This document shows, piece by piece, positions 1 to 9,605 of a stretch of 64,000 nt of DNA. Below the pieces are notes generated by a model. The model was given only the letters and a program-made list of their open reading frames with translations, had not been told where the DNA came from and did not search any database. Made by a program: the position numbers and the translations under genes. Within the stretch, counting starts at the first letter, position 1, and each line of letters opens with the position of its first letter. Source of the DNA: Salvator merianae. Its lineage: Eukaryota; Chordata; Lepidosauria; Squamata; Teiidae. The stretch spans positions 8,028,056-8,092,055 of the forward strand of contig QVOM02000126.1 in NCBI GenBank assembly GCA_003586115.2. The letters run 5' to 3'.

Positions 1-798
1 AGCAGTCTCCCAGTTAAACCATCTCTTTAGTTTCTCTTCTCCTACTGTGAAGTTCTTTTTATTGTCTGCCAATCAGACTAAGGAAATTGTTAGCAGTGAT
101 TTTCTATAGGTGGTAGTAAACCATTAGGTTTTAATAATGAAATAATGTTTCCTTTCCTTGTGGTTTGACTAAAATACAGAGTTTTGTCTTGCTTTTTAAC
201 AAAGTTTCTTAAAAGTTTTCCCTCTGCTTTCTTCTTCCTGTTAATGTCCTTTCCTAAGAAATCAAATCAGGCCAAGGTTAAAGGCATGAATGACCTAAGG
301 CTATTAATAAATACAGAAGAATAGTAATGGAGAAAGTAATCAAAAAGTCAGAAGAAAAGATGAAAGATTTATAGGATCTGAAGAGAAACCAAAGTACAAG
401 TGGTAGTTGGGTAACGTGGTGGTGGTATATTCATTATTGTTTTTTCTTTCTTTTTCAATATTTTTTTTTTCGGGAGAGCACTATTTTTTGTTATGATTTG
501 GGTTTTTTTTTGTTTTGACTTGTTTCTTCTTTTTGTATAATTATTTTAAATTTAATTAAAACAATAAAACAATAAAATAAAGTCAGAAGAAAAAAACAAT
601 ACTGTATTTGCAAAACAGCCTTAAAAACCCCAAACTGTCAAAACGTCGCAAACATACTGAATGTTCTTTTACAAATATCTGTATGTTCAATCTTCGTAGG
701 ATTTAAGTTCTGTGTTACCACTTGCTGATGCTGTAGGGATGAATACCTGTAGCTCAGGGTTGGAGTGCGGCATCATTGCTGTTCTCTGAGCTGGATCT
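1..798. other. AT-rich intergenic DNA
   Basis: No gene, RNA or repeat family recognised. The stretch is AT-rich with T-runs around 450-530 and an AATAAA-rich patch around 555-585. Short open frames here have no recognisable motifs. Confidence 0.5.
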
Positions 799-1105
799 GG
801 GTTTGTTTGCACTATCCACCGTAGAATGGGGATTATCCCATTACAAGGTGGAACCGTCCCATGATAGTGGCCACAGAAACGTCTGGCCACTACAGTGGTG
901 ACCGAGGATGCAGTACATGACTGTGCAACTACAGCTGCAGTTGTGCCATGGCCTCACAGTGTTCACACCAGGACGTAGGTGCAAACACTGCATAGCAGGA
1001 GCAGTCCAGCTGCTCCCGGTTCAGCTGTGCATAACAATTCAGTTGTCCACTGCTAGCAGCCTTCGGAAATGTCTGCAGACATTTCCAAAGGCTTGGGCCT
1101 TGTAC
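799..1105 (+). mobile_element. GGGCC-type MITE, 3' truncated
   Basis: It begins with a diverged form of the shared terminus (GGGTTTGTTTGCAC), followed directly by the subterminal hairpin in which CCACCGTAGAATGGG pairs with a complementary arm ending near 856. The interior (CATGACTGTGCAACTAC and AGCAGTCCAGCTGCTCC blocks) matches the copies at 28196, 48303 and 62203. The far terminus is missing, so this copy is broken at its right end. It lies just upstream of a decayed Gypsy reverse transcriptase. Its small open frames are not genes. Confidence 0.65.
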
Positions 1106-1159
1106 AACAAAATCACCACAAAAATGTATCCATAGCCTTTAATTGGGAACCTTTAATTG

Positions 1160-1640
1160 GCTGCAAAACACCAAGGTGTTCAAGTTGGATCTTAGAAAGT
1201 CTTATTATCAGATTCACATTAAGAAGGGTGATGAACGGAAAACAGCATTCAATATCAGTCATGAACAATTTAAATATTTTGTAACGCCATTCGGCTTAAG
1301 CTCATGAACCACAATTTTTCAACATTTTAACAGTGACATCTTCAGGCTGGGACATTTTCAATAAGTTCCTAATTATCTATTTAGATGATCTGATGATAAT
1401 TTTGCCAGATATGGCCTCCCATGTGGAACATGTCTGCACAGTTTTACAAAAACTCTAAGAGTATCAGCTATAGGACAAGCTCTCGAAATGTGAGTTTCAT
1501 CTCAATAAGCTGGACTTTCTGGGTATTGAATATCAGACTGTGGAGTGGAAAACCCAAACGGAAATTGATGCTAGAACATCATGGATTATGTTTATTAACC
1601 AGCCCTCAAAGCCCAGTTTCAATTTCTCTCTGCCATGATT
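1160..1640 (+). pseudogene. Decayed Ty3/Gypsy-like reverse transcriptase fragment
   Basis: Conceptual translation gives a recognisable run of Ty3/Gypsy RT: a KLDLR-type start near 1172, then residues reading GDERKTAFNISHEQFKYF, a PFGLS block near 1285, a FQHF block, and after a frame change the catalytic YLDD box at about 1378-1389. A block resembling the segment after YLDD (SHVEHVCTVLQ) follows near 1418, and then a KLDFLG-like piece near 1510. In-frame stops occur after PFGLS and again downstream, and at least one frameshift is needed, so it is inactive. It would have copied the element RNA into DNA. Gag, protease and integrase were not recognised nearby. LTRs were not found. Confidence 0.75.
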
Positions 1641-2590
1641 TCACTTCTTAGATTAACTGCCTTCTCTCAATTTAGCCTGTTTCACAGAGTTAGCATAAAA
1701 AGGTAGAGATGAACCATGGGCTAAATATGTAATTAGCAAAGCATAGAAGTATAGAGAATTGACATCAAGGTCGGCTTTCCTTTGACAGATACATATGCCT
1801 TTGGTCCAAAGTACTTTAGCAACAATGTCCCAGAATTTAAAAGCAGAGGGTGTATGCACTGTGTTTACTCGTTGCTTATTGATTGCCATATATCCACTGT
1901 CACATTCCACTTTGAAAGCTCTAATTAAATGATCCCTTTTGGATCCTCACCCAGTCCCCATGGCCACACAAGTCCCTAAAATAGATAGATAGAAGATTTT
2001 TAATTATACCTTTCAAGAAGGAATCTGATTCTAAATATATACCAATCTGCTCACTGTACACAGTCCCCGAGCTAAACCACCCTGGTCGCTGACCTTTCTC
2101 TTTCTTCCATCTACCACCCAACACTCCCTTCTTTGTTCTCATTTTGCATTCTCCTTAAACCACCACACAAGATTTTGGGTGCTAAGTCAGGTTTTGCAAT
2201 CAGATATTTTCCAGAGTACATGCAGCTTTGCACACAGAAAACTGAAGAAGTTGAGAGAAAATATTATTGTCATTGAACTCTCCTAAAGAGAAATAGTCTG
2301 CAACTCTTGACACATTATTCATTCTAAACCTTCTTCCTAGATAGTTTATTGAATTCTGTTTATATACGATTCATCCAACCAAGCTCTCTGGCTGGTTCAC
2401 ACAGATCATAAAACAGAAAGACAATTTTCAATAAAAATCCTTCTCCAATAAAAAAAGTTAACCCCCCCCCCACCAAAACTAATATAAAACACAGCAAATG
2501 GAATGATTTAAAAATTAAGGTAAAGACATCCTTGCATACAAGCCTACCTGCACCTAAATTTTAAACCATGTTCGATCAACCTGTAGAGTG
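1641..2590. other. Unassigned intergenic DNA
   Basis: No recognisable gene. The first part could be further decayed retroelement sequence continuing from the upstream RT fragment, but no motif proves it. A short C-run is present around 2461. Confidence 0.35.
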
Positions 2591-2660
2591 TAGAGGACAC
2601 ATCAGCAAAGTTACAAGCTGTTTTTCTTCTACATTACTTAATGCAAAAGTGAATTTTCTG
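2591..2660. repeat. Fragment of CACCTAAG-type MITE (family C)
   Basis: The blocks CACATCAGCAAAGT and ACAAGCTGTTTTTCTT match the left arms of the longer family C copies at 30219, 32505 and 47080. The outer termini are missing. The fragment lies upstream of a hAT-like element. Confidence 0.5.
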
Positions 2661-2729
2661 AAAAATAGATCAAATCTAGTTGGCAAGTGTTGCTCAAATA
2701 CCTTTTGGGAGTATAAAGTACTTTGGGAG

Positions 2730-2930
2730 TAGCGGCAGCCGTCAGCTTTAAGCCCAGGTGTTTGCATCCTGCACGAAGCGCGCCATGGCTGTTCGCAGGG
2801 CCTTTGGGCCTCCATACTACCGCAGCAGGTCATGCTGCGGCAGTATGGAGGCTCGGTGGCCCCGCGAACAGCCTTGGTGCACTTCACGCGGGGCGCGAAC
2901 ACACAGGCTTAAAGCCAATGGCTGCCGCTG
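2730..2930. mobile_element. hAT-like palindromic MITE (CAGTGGCGGC family), copy 1
   Basis: This is a ~201-bp near-palindrome. Its terminus TAGCGGCAGCC pairs with GGCTGCCGCTG, and GCTTTAAGCCC near the left end pairs with GGCTTAAAGCC near the right end. Flanking 8-mers are TTTGGGAG (2722-2729) and TTTTGGAG (2931-2938), a 7/8 match, as expected for an aged hAT target duplication. The centre contains inverted CCTCCATACT blocks. It has no coding capacity, and the open frames through it are a by-product of the palindrome. A transposase from an autonomous hAT elsewhere must have moved it. Confidence 0.85.
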
Positions 2931-3351
2931 TTTTGGAGTTATTATCTAGTGATTGTATAAATGCTAAAGAAGAGGAAATGAAAGGAAATAACAAATTAGA
3001 AGAGGCAGTAAAGGTTTGGTTACCACTACTGCATGCAATGGACACAATGAGGAACATGGATGTCCCAAACAAACTTTCATTCTGGAATGGATTGTTTGAA
3101 ATAATGGGCCCTTCTGCACTGGGCCTTATTCTAGAGTATATTCTGAAATAGGGATCTGGCATCCACATGCTGGTGCAGACTACGGGCCTGTTCGCACTTG
3201 TAACTAGCAAGCATCAAGGATGCTTGCTAGACAAGTGGTTTCGCACCACAGGAGGGCCGTAGCGACCGGCAGTGGACTTGATCTTCAGGTGAGGATTCGT
3301 TCGCACCTACCTCTTGGCGGCGGCGGCGGCCATCTTCTGGGCGATCAGCCC

Positions 3352-3399
3352 GCCCATCATGCATTGCGTGATCATGTGATCACGCAATGCATGATGGGC
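3352..3399. repeat. 48-bp perfect palindrome
   Basis: Two 23-base arms starting GCCCATCATGCATTGC are exact reverse complements, separated by TG. The palindrome lies in the middle of the 3184-3856 element. A related GATCACGTGATCAC palindrome is at about 17250 in another family member, so it is an inherited part of the element. Confidence 0.9.
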
Positions 3400-3799
3400 A
3401 ATGGAGTCCACCTCTTCGCGCGGGCCTGAATGGGCCCGTACGAGGCCCCAATCGAGCCCACCCTGCCGCAATCGGGCCAGGGACGCTGGACGAGGTTGCG
3501 CTGCGCCCCATCTGGCGTTCTGGTGCCCGATCGCGGGCGTGAATGGCGGTCACCGCAGCAGCAGCCTAAAAAGCGTCAGGCTGCTGCCAAGGCGACTGGG
3601 AGCCCCACGCGGCGCGCCGTGATGATGTCATCACCGCGCGGGCCTCCCGGTCGCCATGGCAGCAGCCTGACGCTTGCTGGCCGCTGTTGTGGTGAGCATC
3701 GGGATGGATAATGGCATTCGCACTGGCAAACGCCATTATCCAGCTTGGGGTCTGTTTTCAGGCCCCATGGTGCAGACGGTGTCTGCACAATGGGGTCTG

Positions 3800-3841
3800 T
3801 TCCACGCTAGAATGGGCTAATTAGCCCATTCTAGCGTGGAA
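3800..3841. repeat. 42-bp perfect subterminal palindrome
   Basis: The arm TTCCACGCTAGAATGGG is followed without a loop by its exact complement, ending GTGGAA, immediately before the AAGTGCGAACAGGCCC terminus. A nearly identical hairpin sits at the same place in the copy at 32581-32902. This one-sided hairpin is a signature of the family. Confidence 0.9.
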
Positions 3842-3961
3842 AGTGCGAACAGGCCCTACATCAGGCCCTGCCTGAGGTAGACCATAGCCTGCACTAGCAC
3901 AAGAATGGCAGTCCCCAATCCTAGAACATAATCCAGAATAAGGTGCAGTGCAGAAAAGGCC

Positions 3962-4340
3962 TCTGTATTAACTAAGAAGCCCTTACAAACAGAGAATGGA
4001 TTAACTAAGGTCAAGAGTTGTCTATTTGTATTGTACTGTATTTGTATTTGTGTTGTATTTATGTTGTATTTGTATGGTACTTATTGGTTTGTGGGGTTAT
4101 AATTTTTTTTTCTTTTAAATGCATTTTGGGAGGTCCAACCTGGGCCAAAAAAAGAAAGAAAGAAAAAATAACAAAGCTAGTGACTGACAAAAATGGGCTG
4201 AAGTACCTGGAATGACTTGAGGTAGAATATACAATGAGTGCAGTAGAAAGAGATGGGAGAAATGGGAGCCTGAGGCAGGATAATAACTAGGAATGTGAAC
4301 ACTCCTGAAGTGGGACAAACGTTTTTAATTGACACAAAGT
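3962..4340. other. Unassigned intergenic DNA
   Basis: Nothing recognisable. It contains a TTGTATTTGTA-like T-rich repeat around 4025-4075. The end at 4340 is where the duplicated contig-overlap segment begins. Confidence 0.4.
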
Positions 4341-4354
4341 GCTTCAGGAATTAT

Positions 4355-4534
4355 GGCTCTTTCTGCACTTGGCCTTATTGTGAATTATATCCCAGAATAG
4401 GGACCTGCTATCCACATGCTAGTGCAAACTATGAAAGGTCTTGCCCAAGGCCTACTATAGCCTACGCTAGCATGCAGATGGCAGGTCCCTATTCTGAGAT
4501 ATAATCTGGAATACGTCCAAGTGCAGAAAGGGCC
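4355..4534. mobile_element. GGCCCTTTCTGCACTT MITE (also at 5438-5617)
   Basis: A 180-bp element with ends GGCTCTTTCTGCACTTGG and CCAAGTGCAGAAAGGGCC. The interior is palindromic (AATAGGGACCTGC versus GCAGGTCCCTATT). It belongs to the same short family as 17529, 44321 and 56853. The second copy at 5438-5617 is its partner in the suspected false duplication and should not be counted independently. Confidence 0.8.
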
Positions 4535-4589
4535 ATTGTGTGTGGCTGAGCCCTAGAACTTGACTCCTACTGACTCCATGGATCCATAT

Positions 4590-4713
4590 ATGCAGATTTC
4601 CTGGCAAAAATACAGAGATGGTTTGCCATTGCCTTCTTTTGAGGATTGCCAGGTTTGGACATTTTGTGTGCGGAAATATGCTCTCCCACTGAGCTATGGC
4701 CCTTACAGCCTAA
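4590..4713 (-). repeat. tRNA-derived SINE fragment (also at 5673-5796)
   Basis: Read on the minus strand it begins AGGGCCATAGCTCAGTGGGAG, a tRNA-like A box, and continues into a degenerate head and a GGCAATGGCAAACC segment. This resembles the tRNA-derived SINEs common in squamates. The B box is not intact. A GGGCC-type element is inserted at its head (4714). The copy at 5673 belongs to the suspected false duplication. Confidence 0.55.
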
Positions 4714-5170
4714 GGGCTTTCTACACTTCCTTTTGTTCTGGAATACGAGCCCTCGTAGTCCCCTTCAGGGCTTCATTATTGTACACACCGGTGTGGGACA
4801 GAGAGGCCCTGCCACTGCTGGTATGCTCCATCTGCTCTAGACAGAGCATGATCCAGATCAAGAGGTCCTTGAACAAGTCCACCAGTGGTCCAGAGGCTGC
4901 TAGACCAGCCCGGGGAGGCAAGCAGAAAGGTGCCCACCTCCATGGGCTGGTTTAGCAGGGAGACCAATTTCAGCAGCACACAAAATTGTGTGACTAAAAT
5001 GGGCCCACCTAGGGCCCCAAGGCTAGGAACTTTGATTCCTAGCCACCAGAGCCCTCATAGCAGGCTCTGAAGCTTTTGTGAGCTTCAGAGCAGGGCAGGG
5101 TCTTTCCCAGAACAGGCCATCCAAGTGCAGATGGACTTGTTCTGGGCCAGCTGCAGGTACGGAAATGCCC
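4714..5170. mobile_element. GGGC-type MITE with TAA target duplication (also at 5797-6253)
   Basis: Starts GGGCTTTCTACACTTCC and ends GTACGGAAATGCCC. It is flanked by TAA on both sides (4711-4713 and 5171-5173). Inside are inverted blocks AGCCCTCGTAG/CCTTCAGGGC and GGCTAGGAACTTTGATTCCTAGCC. It is related to the elements at 25492 and 50170. It encodes no protein: the frames through it are non-coding. Confidence 0.75.
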
Positions 5171-5238
5171 TAAAGGTAAAATGACACACTTGAGACTTTG
5201 GTCAATTCTGCAGTGGCCAGTATACCAGACCACCTAGT

Positions 5239-5422
5239 GTGCTGGACAGGTGGATAGAGAGAAATTATTTTCTCTATCACACGACACTAGGACCAGGGGG
5301 CACTGTATGAAGCTGATGGGTAGGAGAGTTAGGACCGACAAGGGGAAGTATTTTTTCACCCAGAGGGTCATCAGTCTATGGAATTTATCACCAGAAGAGA
5401 TGATGACAACAATCAGCCTGGA
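5239..5422 (+). pseudogene. CR1-like LINE 3' end, cut by contig end
   Basis: Same sequence as the start of the copy at 6322-6758, truncated where the left contig ends at the N. The frame encodes the conserved C-terminal CR1 block with GKYFFTQRVISLWNLSPEE. It is part of the suspected assembly duplication. Confidence 0.75.
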
Positions 5423-5423
5423 N
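5423..5423. other. Single ambiguous base at a contig junction
   Basis: One N separates the two copies of a 1082-bp direct repeat. See the entries for 4341-5422 and 5424-6505. Confidence 0.95.
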
Positions 5424-6505
5424 GCTTCAGGAATTATGGCTCTTTCTGCACTTGGGCTTATTGTGAATTATATCCCAGAATAGGGACCTGCTATCCACAT
5501 GCTAGTGCAAACTATGAAAGGTCTTGCCCAAGGCCTACCATAGCCTACGCTAGCATGCAGATGGCAGGTCCCTATTCTGAGATATAATCTGGAATACGTC
5601 CAAGTGCAGAAAGGGCCATTGTGTGTGGCTGAGCCCTAGAACTTGACTCCTACTGACTCCATGGATCCATATATGCAGATTTCCTGGCAAAAATACAGAG
5701 ATGGTTTGCCATTGCCTTCTTTTGAGGATTGCCAGGTTTGGACATTTTGTGTGCGGAAATATGCTCTCCCACTGAGCTATGGCCCTTACAGCCTAAGGGC
5801 TTTCTACACTTCCTTTTGTTCTGGAATACGAGCCCTCGTAGTCCCCTTCAGGGCTTCATTATTGTACACACCGGTGTGGGACAGAGAGGCCCTGCCACTG
5901 CTGGTATGCTCCATCTGCTCTAGACAGAGCATGATCCAGATCAAGAGGTCCTTGAACAAGTCCACCAGTGGTCCAGAGGCTGCTAGACCAGCCCGGGGAG
6001 GCAAGCAGAAAGGTGCCCACCTCCATGGGCTGGTTTAGCAGGGAGACCAATTTCAGCAGCACACAAAATTGTGTGACTAAAATGGGCCCACCTAGGGCCC
6101 CAAGGCTAGGAACTTTGATTCCTAGCCACCAGAGCCCTCATAGCAGGCTCTGAAGCTTTTGTGAGCTTCAGAGCAGGGCAGGGTCTTTCCCAGAACAGGC
6201 CATCCAAGTGCAGATGGACTTGTTCTGGGCCAGCTGCAGGTACGGAAATGCCCTAAAGGTAAAATGACACACTTGAGACTTTGGTCAATTCTGCAGTGGC
6301 CAGTATACCAGACCACCTAGTGTGCTGGACAGGTGGATAGAGAGAAATTATTTTCTCTATCACACGACACTAGGACCAGGGGGCACTGTATGAAGCTGAT
6401 GGGTAGGAGAGTTAGGACCGACAAGGGGAAGTATTTTTTCACCCAGAGGGTCATCAGTCTATGGAATTTATCACCAGAAGAGATGATGACAACAATCAGC
6501 CTGGA
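5424..6505. repeat. Right copy of 1082-bp direct duplication
   Basis: Begins GCTTCAGGAATTATGG directly after the N and matches 4341-5422 to the last base. Past 6505 it continues into the rest of the CR1-like 3' end, which the left copy lacks. The right contig therefore holds the complete LINE tail and the left contig holds the correct upstream flank. Confidence 0.85.
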
Positions 6506-6758
6506 GAGCTTTAAGAAAGGATTGGACAGGTTCATGGAGGTCAGATGTATCAATGGCTACTAGAATGTATGCCCAGGGTGGAGAGACAGGCAGGATGCCT
6601 CTAAAGGCCATTTGCAGGGAGTCGAGAGCAGGTGCAGGTTTTGCCTTTTATTCTGCTTGAGAATGCCCAGAAGCAATTGATGGGTCACCATGTGAGAAAG
6701 GCTGCTGGACTAGATGGGCTGTGGCCTGATCCAGCAAACATCCTCTTATGTTCCTATG
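6322..6758 (+). pseudogene. CR1-like LINE 3' end
   Basis: The frame encodes the C-terminal end of a CR1-type ORF2 with the blocks LFSLSHDTRTRGHCMKLMG, GKYFFTQRVISLWNLSPEE and SFKKGLDRFMEVRCINGY, then a stop near 6561. A ~200-bp 3' UTR follows, ending GATCCAGCAAACATCC and a degenerate TCTTATGTTCCTATG tail. Elements of this type are usually 5' truncated by incomplete reverse transcription, as here. The same family occurs at 22494, 23671, 33431, 33643 and 43510. Confidence 0.85.
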
Positions 6759-6938
6759 ACAGAGCTTTCCTTAGACTGCACTAACATGCGGAAGAGAGGC
6801 TCCTAGTACACTTGCTACTCTTGGATTTCCAGCCAGTATGGAATCACGCTTTTACCCAATTATGCGAAACCTCTGAGCCCCCAACCTGTTCCTTCAAATA
6901 TAAAACAGCGAGGGGGATGCCCCTTTTAACAGTACCTA

Positions 6939-7257
6939 CAGTAGAGTCTCGATTATCCGTCCTTCGGTCATCCGACATTCTGGATTATCCGACGTCGCGG
7001 CTGCTTGGGGGCGTGGCTGTAGGCATTTCCGCGCCCCAGACACGCCCCCAAACATGGCGGCCGCGACGGGCAAGGAGAGAAGGGCGAGTGAAACCTCGCC
7101 CCAAAACACGCTCTCAAGCGCAGCGGCGGCAGCGAGCAAGGCGAGTACCTCCAGGCCCCAAAACAAGGGCCAGAGCATGGCAACGCGGATTATCCGACGG
7201 TTTCGGCTATCCGACTATCAGCCCGTCTGTTTATGTTGGATAGTCGAGACTCTACTG
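6939..7257. mobile_element. TcMar-Tigger-like MITE
   Basis: Terminal inverted repeats start CAGTAGAGTCTCGATTATCC and end GATAGTCGAGACTCTACTG, typical of Tigger/pogo elements, and TA flanks both ends (6937-6938 and 7258-7259). The GC-rich 319-bp interior has several further ATTATCCG or ATCCGAC repeats near both ends. No transposase is present, so it is non-autonomous. Open frames through the GC-rich centre are not genes. Confidence 0.9.
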
Positions 7258-7930
7258 TATATATGAAAGGAGGAAATTGCAATACTGTTAGATTTCTATG
7301 TAAATTGCATATTTTAAAATGTTCCCCTTCCAGGCTCCAAGAAATAATTGAACTATGGCCGTCATAGAGTCCCTTGTTCTAGTTCTGGTTCTGACAATCA
7401 CATTGCTGCAATGGGAAAGCAAAGTGTCTGCGTGTTTTCTTTTCTTTTCTTTCCTCGATGGTTGGATAGAATATCACAGAGGAAAGAAGCCACTAGAGAG
7501 AGAGAGCCCAAAACATCTTCTCAGAATTCCAAATGTGCCCAGGAGTCCCAAAAGGTTGACAACCCTTGACCTAGAGTATGACCAGTGACCTAGAAGTGCC
7601 ACATCTCCGCGGGCCATCCCCGTTCTGAACAATAACTTCCGCTTCAAAAAACAGAAGCAGCAAAGAAAACACACAGACACACGCGTGTAGAACCACTTTC
7701 TGGGCCTCCAGCAAAGTGGAGAATGCTGCTTACGAAGTTGTATTACTTGCTGCTCCATATCCTTGTGTCCTGGTCCCCTTTTTGGTGGAGGGAAAGAGAG
7801 ATGATGCCAGCTGTTAAGATATACAAATGAAAAAAGTCCACTTCTTAGTTGAGCGTGTGCAACAGTTTACATTTTTTTAAGACTTTCTCCTTAATGAAAG
7901 ACAGATTGCTCTGTAAGAATCTCAGGAAGA
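7258..7930. other. Unassigned intergenic DNA
   Basis: No gene or repeat family recognised. There is a short AGAGAGAG run near 7497. Confidence 0.4.
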
Positions 7931-7933
7931 CTT

Positions 7934-8370
7934 GGGCTTTTCCTGCACTTACCTGGAGTCCATTCCAGCATGGGGCCTAGCCCATTTCTTGACGCTTTCG
8001 TCCAAACATAGAAGAGAGAAGCCCCTCCCCCACCCCCTCCCTGGGCTGCTCCATCTCTATTGGGATGGAGCAAGGACCAGTATAAGAGGCCAAAATGACC
8101 ACCTAGACTGTGACACAGATAGACACAAAATGACTGCCTAGACTGGCTCAGGGAGACGCACAAAAGGATGCATGCCACCTTTGGGGGACCCATTTCAGTT
8201 GCGCACCAAATTGTGCCACTGAAATGGATCCCCAAGGGAACCAAGGCTAGGAATGTCAGTTCCTAGTGCTCAGTGAACCCAAAAGTGGGTCAGGAGATCA
8301 CATGATCTCCAGAGCCAGCGCAGGGGCCTGTCCCAGAACAACCAAGCATGGAAGGCCTATCCCAGGACTG
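7934..8370. mobile_element. Diverged GGGC-type MITE, boundaries uncertain
   Basis: The left end reads GGGCTTTTCCTGCACTTACC, close to the GGGCCTTTCTGCACTT terminus. Internal blocks CCAAGGCTAGGAATGTCAGT and GATCTCCAGAGCCAGCGCA recur in related form at 4714-5170 and about 27850-27900. A convincing right terminus was not found. Confidence 0.45.
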
Positions 8371-8760
8371 CAATGCACCGGTCCTCCATGGATTTGTCTG
8401 TCCCTTTCTTAAAGTTAGCTAGCCAGCATGAACTGCTGGAGTGTTTGTGTTTGTCTGATGACATGCCACTCCCACTCGGACTATTTCGTATTGAACAGAG
8501 TGTCCTCAGAAAGAAGTTAAAACTTCAGTTAGTGGAATGCAACTCCAGAGAGCATCCGCACATACAATGGCAGGAATGCTGAAGAGGGTCTAAAGGTATG
8601 ACGGGCAAACACTGGGGTTGCCCTCCACCATACAGTGTCCTGATAAGGGCCCGGGAGGGACTGTAAGTGCCCTTTGCGGCACCCTATCCTCAGACCAGGA
8701 TAAACAACCCTAAGATGCCCATTATCCTCAAATGCTCTTGCTACCATCACGCAGACACAT
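8371..8760. other. Intergenic DNA with possible CR1 scrap
   Basis: A segment near 8385-8415 (GGATTTGTCTGTCCCTTTCT) is the reverse complement of the usual CR1-type SFKKGLDRF coding block. It suggests a short minus-strand LINE fragment. The rest is unassigned. Confidence 0.3.
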
Positions 8761-9241
8761 GGGACCTGTTCACACTTATGTCAGTATAACGTTCTCATTA
8801 GCAGGGTTCAGGCCAGCCAGGATCAGTTATGGTGAGGACTTGTCAGCACTGAAATAGTTCACGATCTGACCAGCAGGGGGAGCAGTGCAAATGGAAATAT
8901 ACTAGTGAGGTAGCTGGGTCAGACTTGGGTCCAAAATGGCCACCAGGGTCTGGACCCCAAAGTCCAAATCTGAACTATCTGACGGCACCTGCGCAGCCAT
9001 GCAGTCTTGCCCTGCCACCATTCCACACCAGGAATTGGTGCAAGTGCATCTTTCCTGATCCACACCTGATCACGCAAGCCAATTTGGAGACTACAGTTTA
9101 GCTGACCACAGCTGATAGGCTTTAGGTGAGCATCAGGTGGGCTTTGGTAGGCTTCCAGTCAGCTAGGGCTGTTTGCAGGTGCAAATGCTCCGTTCCAGCG
9201 AGTGTCCTGGAAAGTTCCTCTCACTAAGAGCGAACAGGCAC
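8761..9241. mobile_element. GGGCC-type MITE, CAGCAGGGGGAG subgroup, copy 1
   Basis: Starts GGGACCTGTTCACACTTATG and ends TAAGAGCGAACAGGCA. The flanks carry CAT (8758-8760 and about 9241-9243), so a 3-bp duplication is likely if one terminal base was lost. It shares its interior (GTTCAGGCCAGCCAGGATCA, CCAGCAGGGGGAGCAGTGC, CTTTAGGTGAGCATCAGGTG) with the copies at 11898 and 30252. Confidence 0.75.
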
Positions 9242-9269
9242 ATGGTGCTAGCAAGAATGACTTGCTAGT

Positions 9270-9502
9270 TGGTTTTTTGGTACCCTGCTTTTCTCACTCC
9301 GAGGGGACTAAAAGTGGCTGACAAACCTTCTGCTCTTCTCCCCACAACAGATACCTTGTGAGGTAGGTGGGGCTGTGAGAACTCACATCACAGCTGTGAC
9401 GAACCCAAGGTCACCCAGCTGGCTTCATGCAGGAGGGCAGACTCGAACCAGGAGAGTTTCAGATAAGAGTCTGACATGCCAACCACAAGGCCAAAGTGGC
9501 TC
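9270..9502 (-). repeat. MIR-like tRNA-derived SINE
   Basis: On the minus strand the element starts with a tRNA-like head containing GGCCTTGTGGTTGG (A box) and GGTTCGAGTC (B box), then the core CCAGCTGGGTGACCTTGGG and CACCTACCTCACAAGG, and ends GAGTGAGAAAAGCAGGGTACC. The order of tRNA head, central core and LINE-like tail is that of CORE/MIR-type SINEs. It is one diverged copy, non-coding. Confidence 0.75.
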
Positions 9503-9605
9503 ATAAAACAGGGTTGGGCCACTTTGCTCCTGCCATCTGTCCACATGGTGGTGAAGTAAGTGGAACCCATGTTTCAGCCACAAGGGAAACCTCTTAAGAA
9601 TGGTT

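Larger units (their letters stand above)
3184..3856. mobile_element. GGGCC-type MITE with TAC target duplication, nested
   Basis: Terminal inverted repeats are GGGCCTGTTCGCACTT and AAGTGCGAACAGGCCC. The element is flanked by TAC on both sides (3181-3183 and 3857-3859). Uninterrupted relatives of the host element show the target once, which supports a 3-bp duplication. Inside are a 48-bp perfect palindrome centred near 3375 and a 42-bp perfect palindrome at 3800-3841 directly inside the right terminus. The interior is CpG-rich compared with its surroundings. No transposase is encoded. Confidence 0.88.
3106..3961. mobile_element. GGCCCTTTCTGCACTT MITE interrupted by a later insertion
   Basis: The left part starts GGGCCCTTCTGCACT and runs through AATAGGGATCTGGCATCC to GCAGAC. 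The right part resumes after 3856 and ends with GTGCAGAAAAGGCC. Together they match the uninterrupted ~180-bp copies at 17529, 44321 and 56853. The interruption is the 673-bp element at 3184-3856. No clear target duplication is visible for the outer element. Confidence 0.75.
4341..5422. repeat. Left copy of 1082-bp direct duplication abutting an N
   Basis: This segment is repeated at 5424-6505 with an offset of 1083 bp and only two differences that I saw (near 4372/5455 and 4457/5540). The left copy ends exactly at the single ambiguous base 5423 and the right copy begins right after it. The pattern is that of two contig ends that overlap but were joined with a placeholder N. It is more likely an assembly artefact than a true tandem duplication. 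Confidence 0.85.

Noticed and set aside
799..1105. Small plus-strand genes at 0.9-1.3 kb
   Set aside because: The frames lie in a MITE and in a frame-shifted Gypsy RT.
3184..3856. Assignment of the GGGCC elements to PIF/Harbinger
   Set aside because: Terminal GGGCC and 3-bp duplications would fit, but the triplets seen (TAC, TGT, GAG, AAG, ACT, CAG) do not follow the TWA rule, so I leave the superfamily open.
4341..6505. Tandem segmental duplication of 1.08 kb
   Set aside because: The N lies exactly at the junction and the second N in the window shows the same arrangement. An assembly overlap is more likely.
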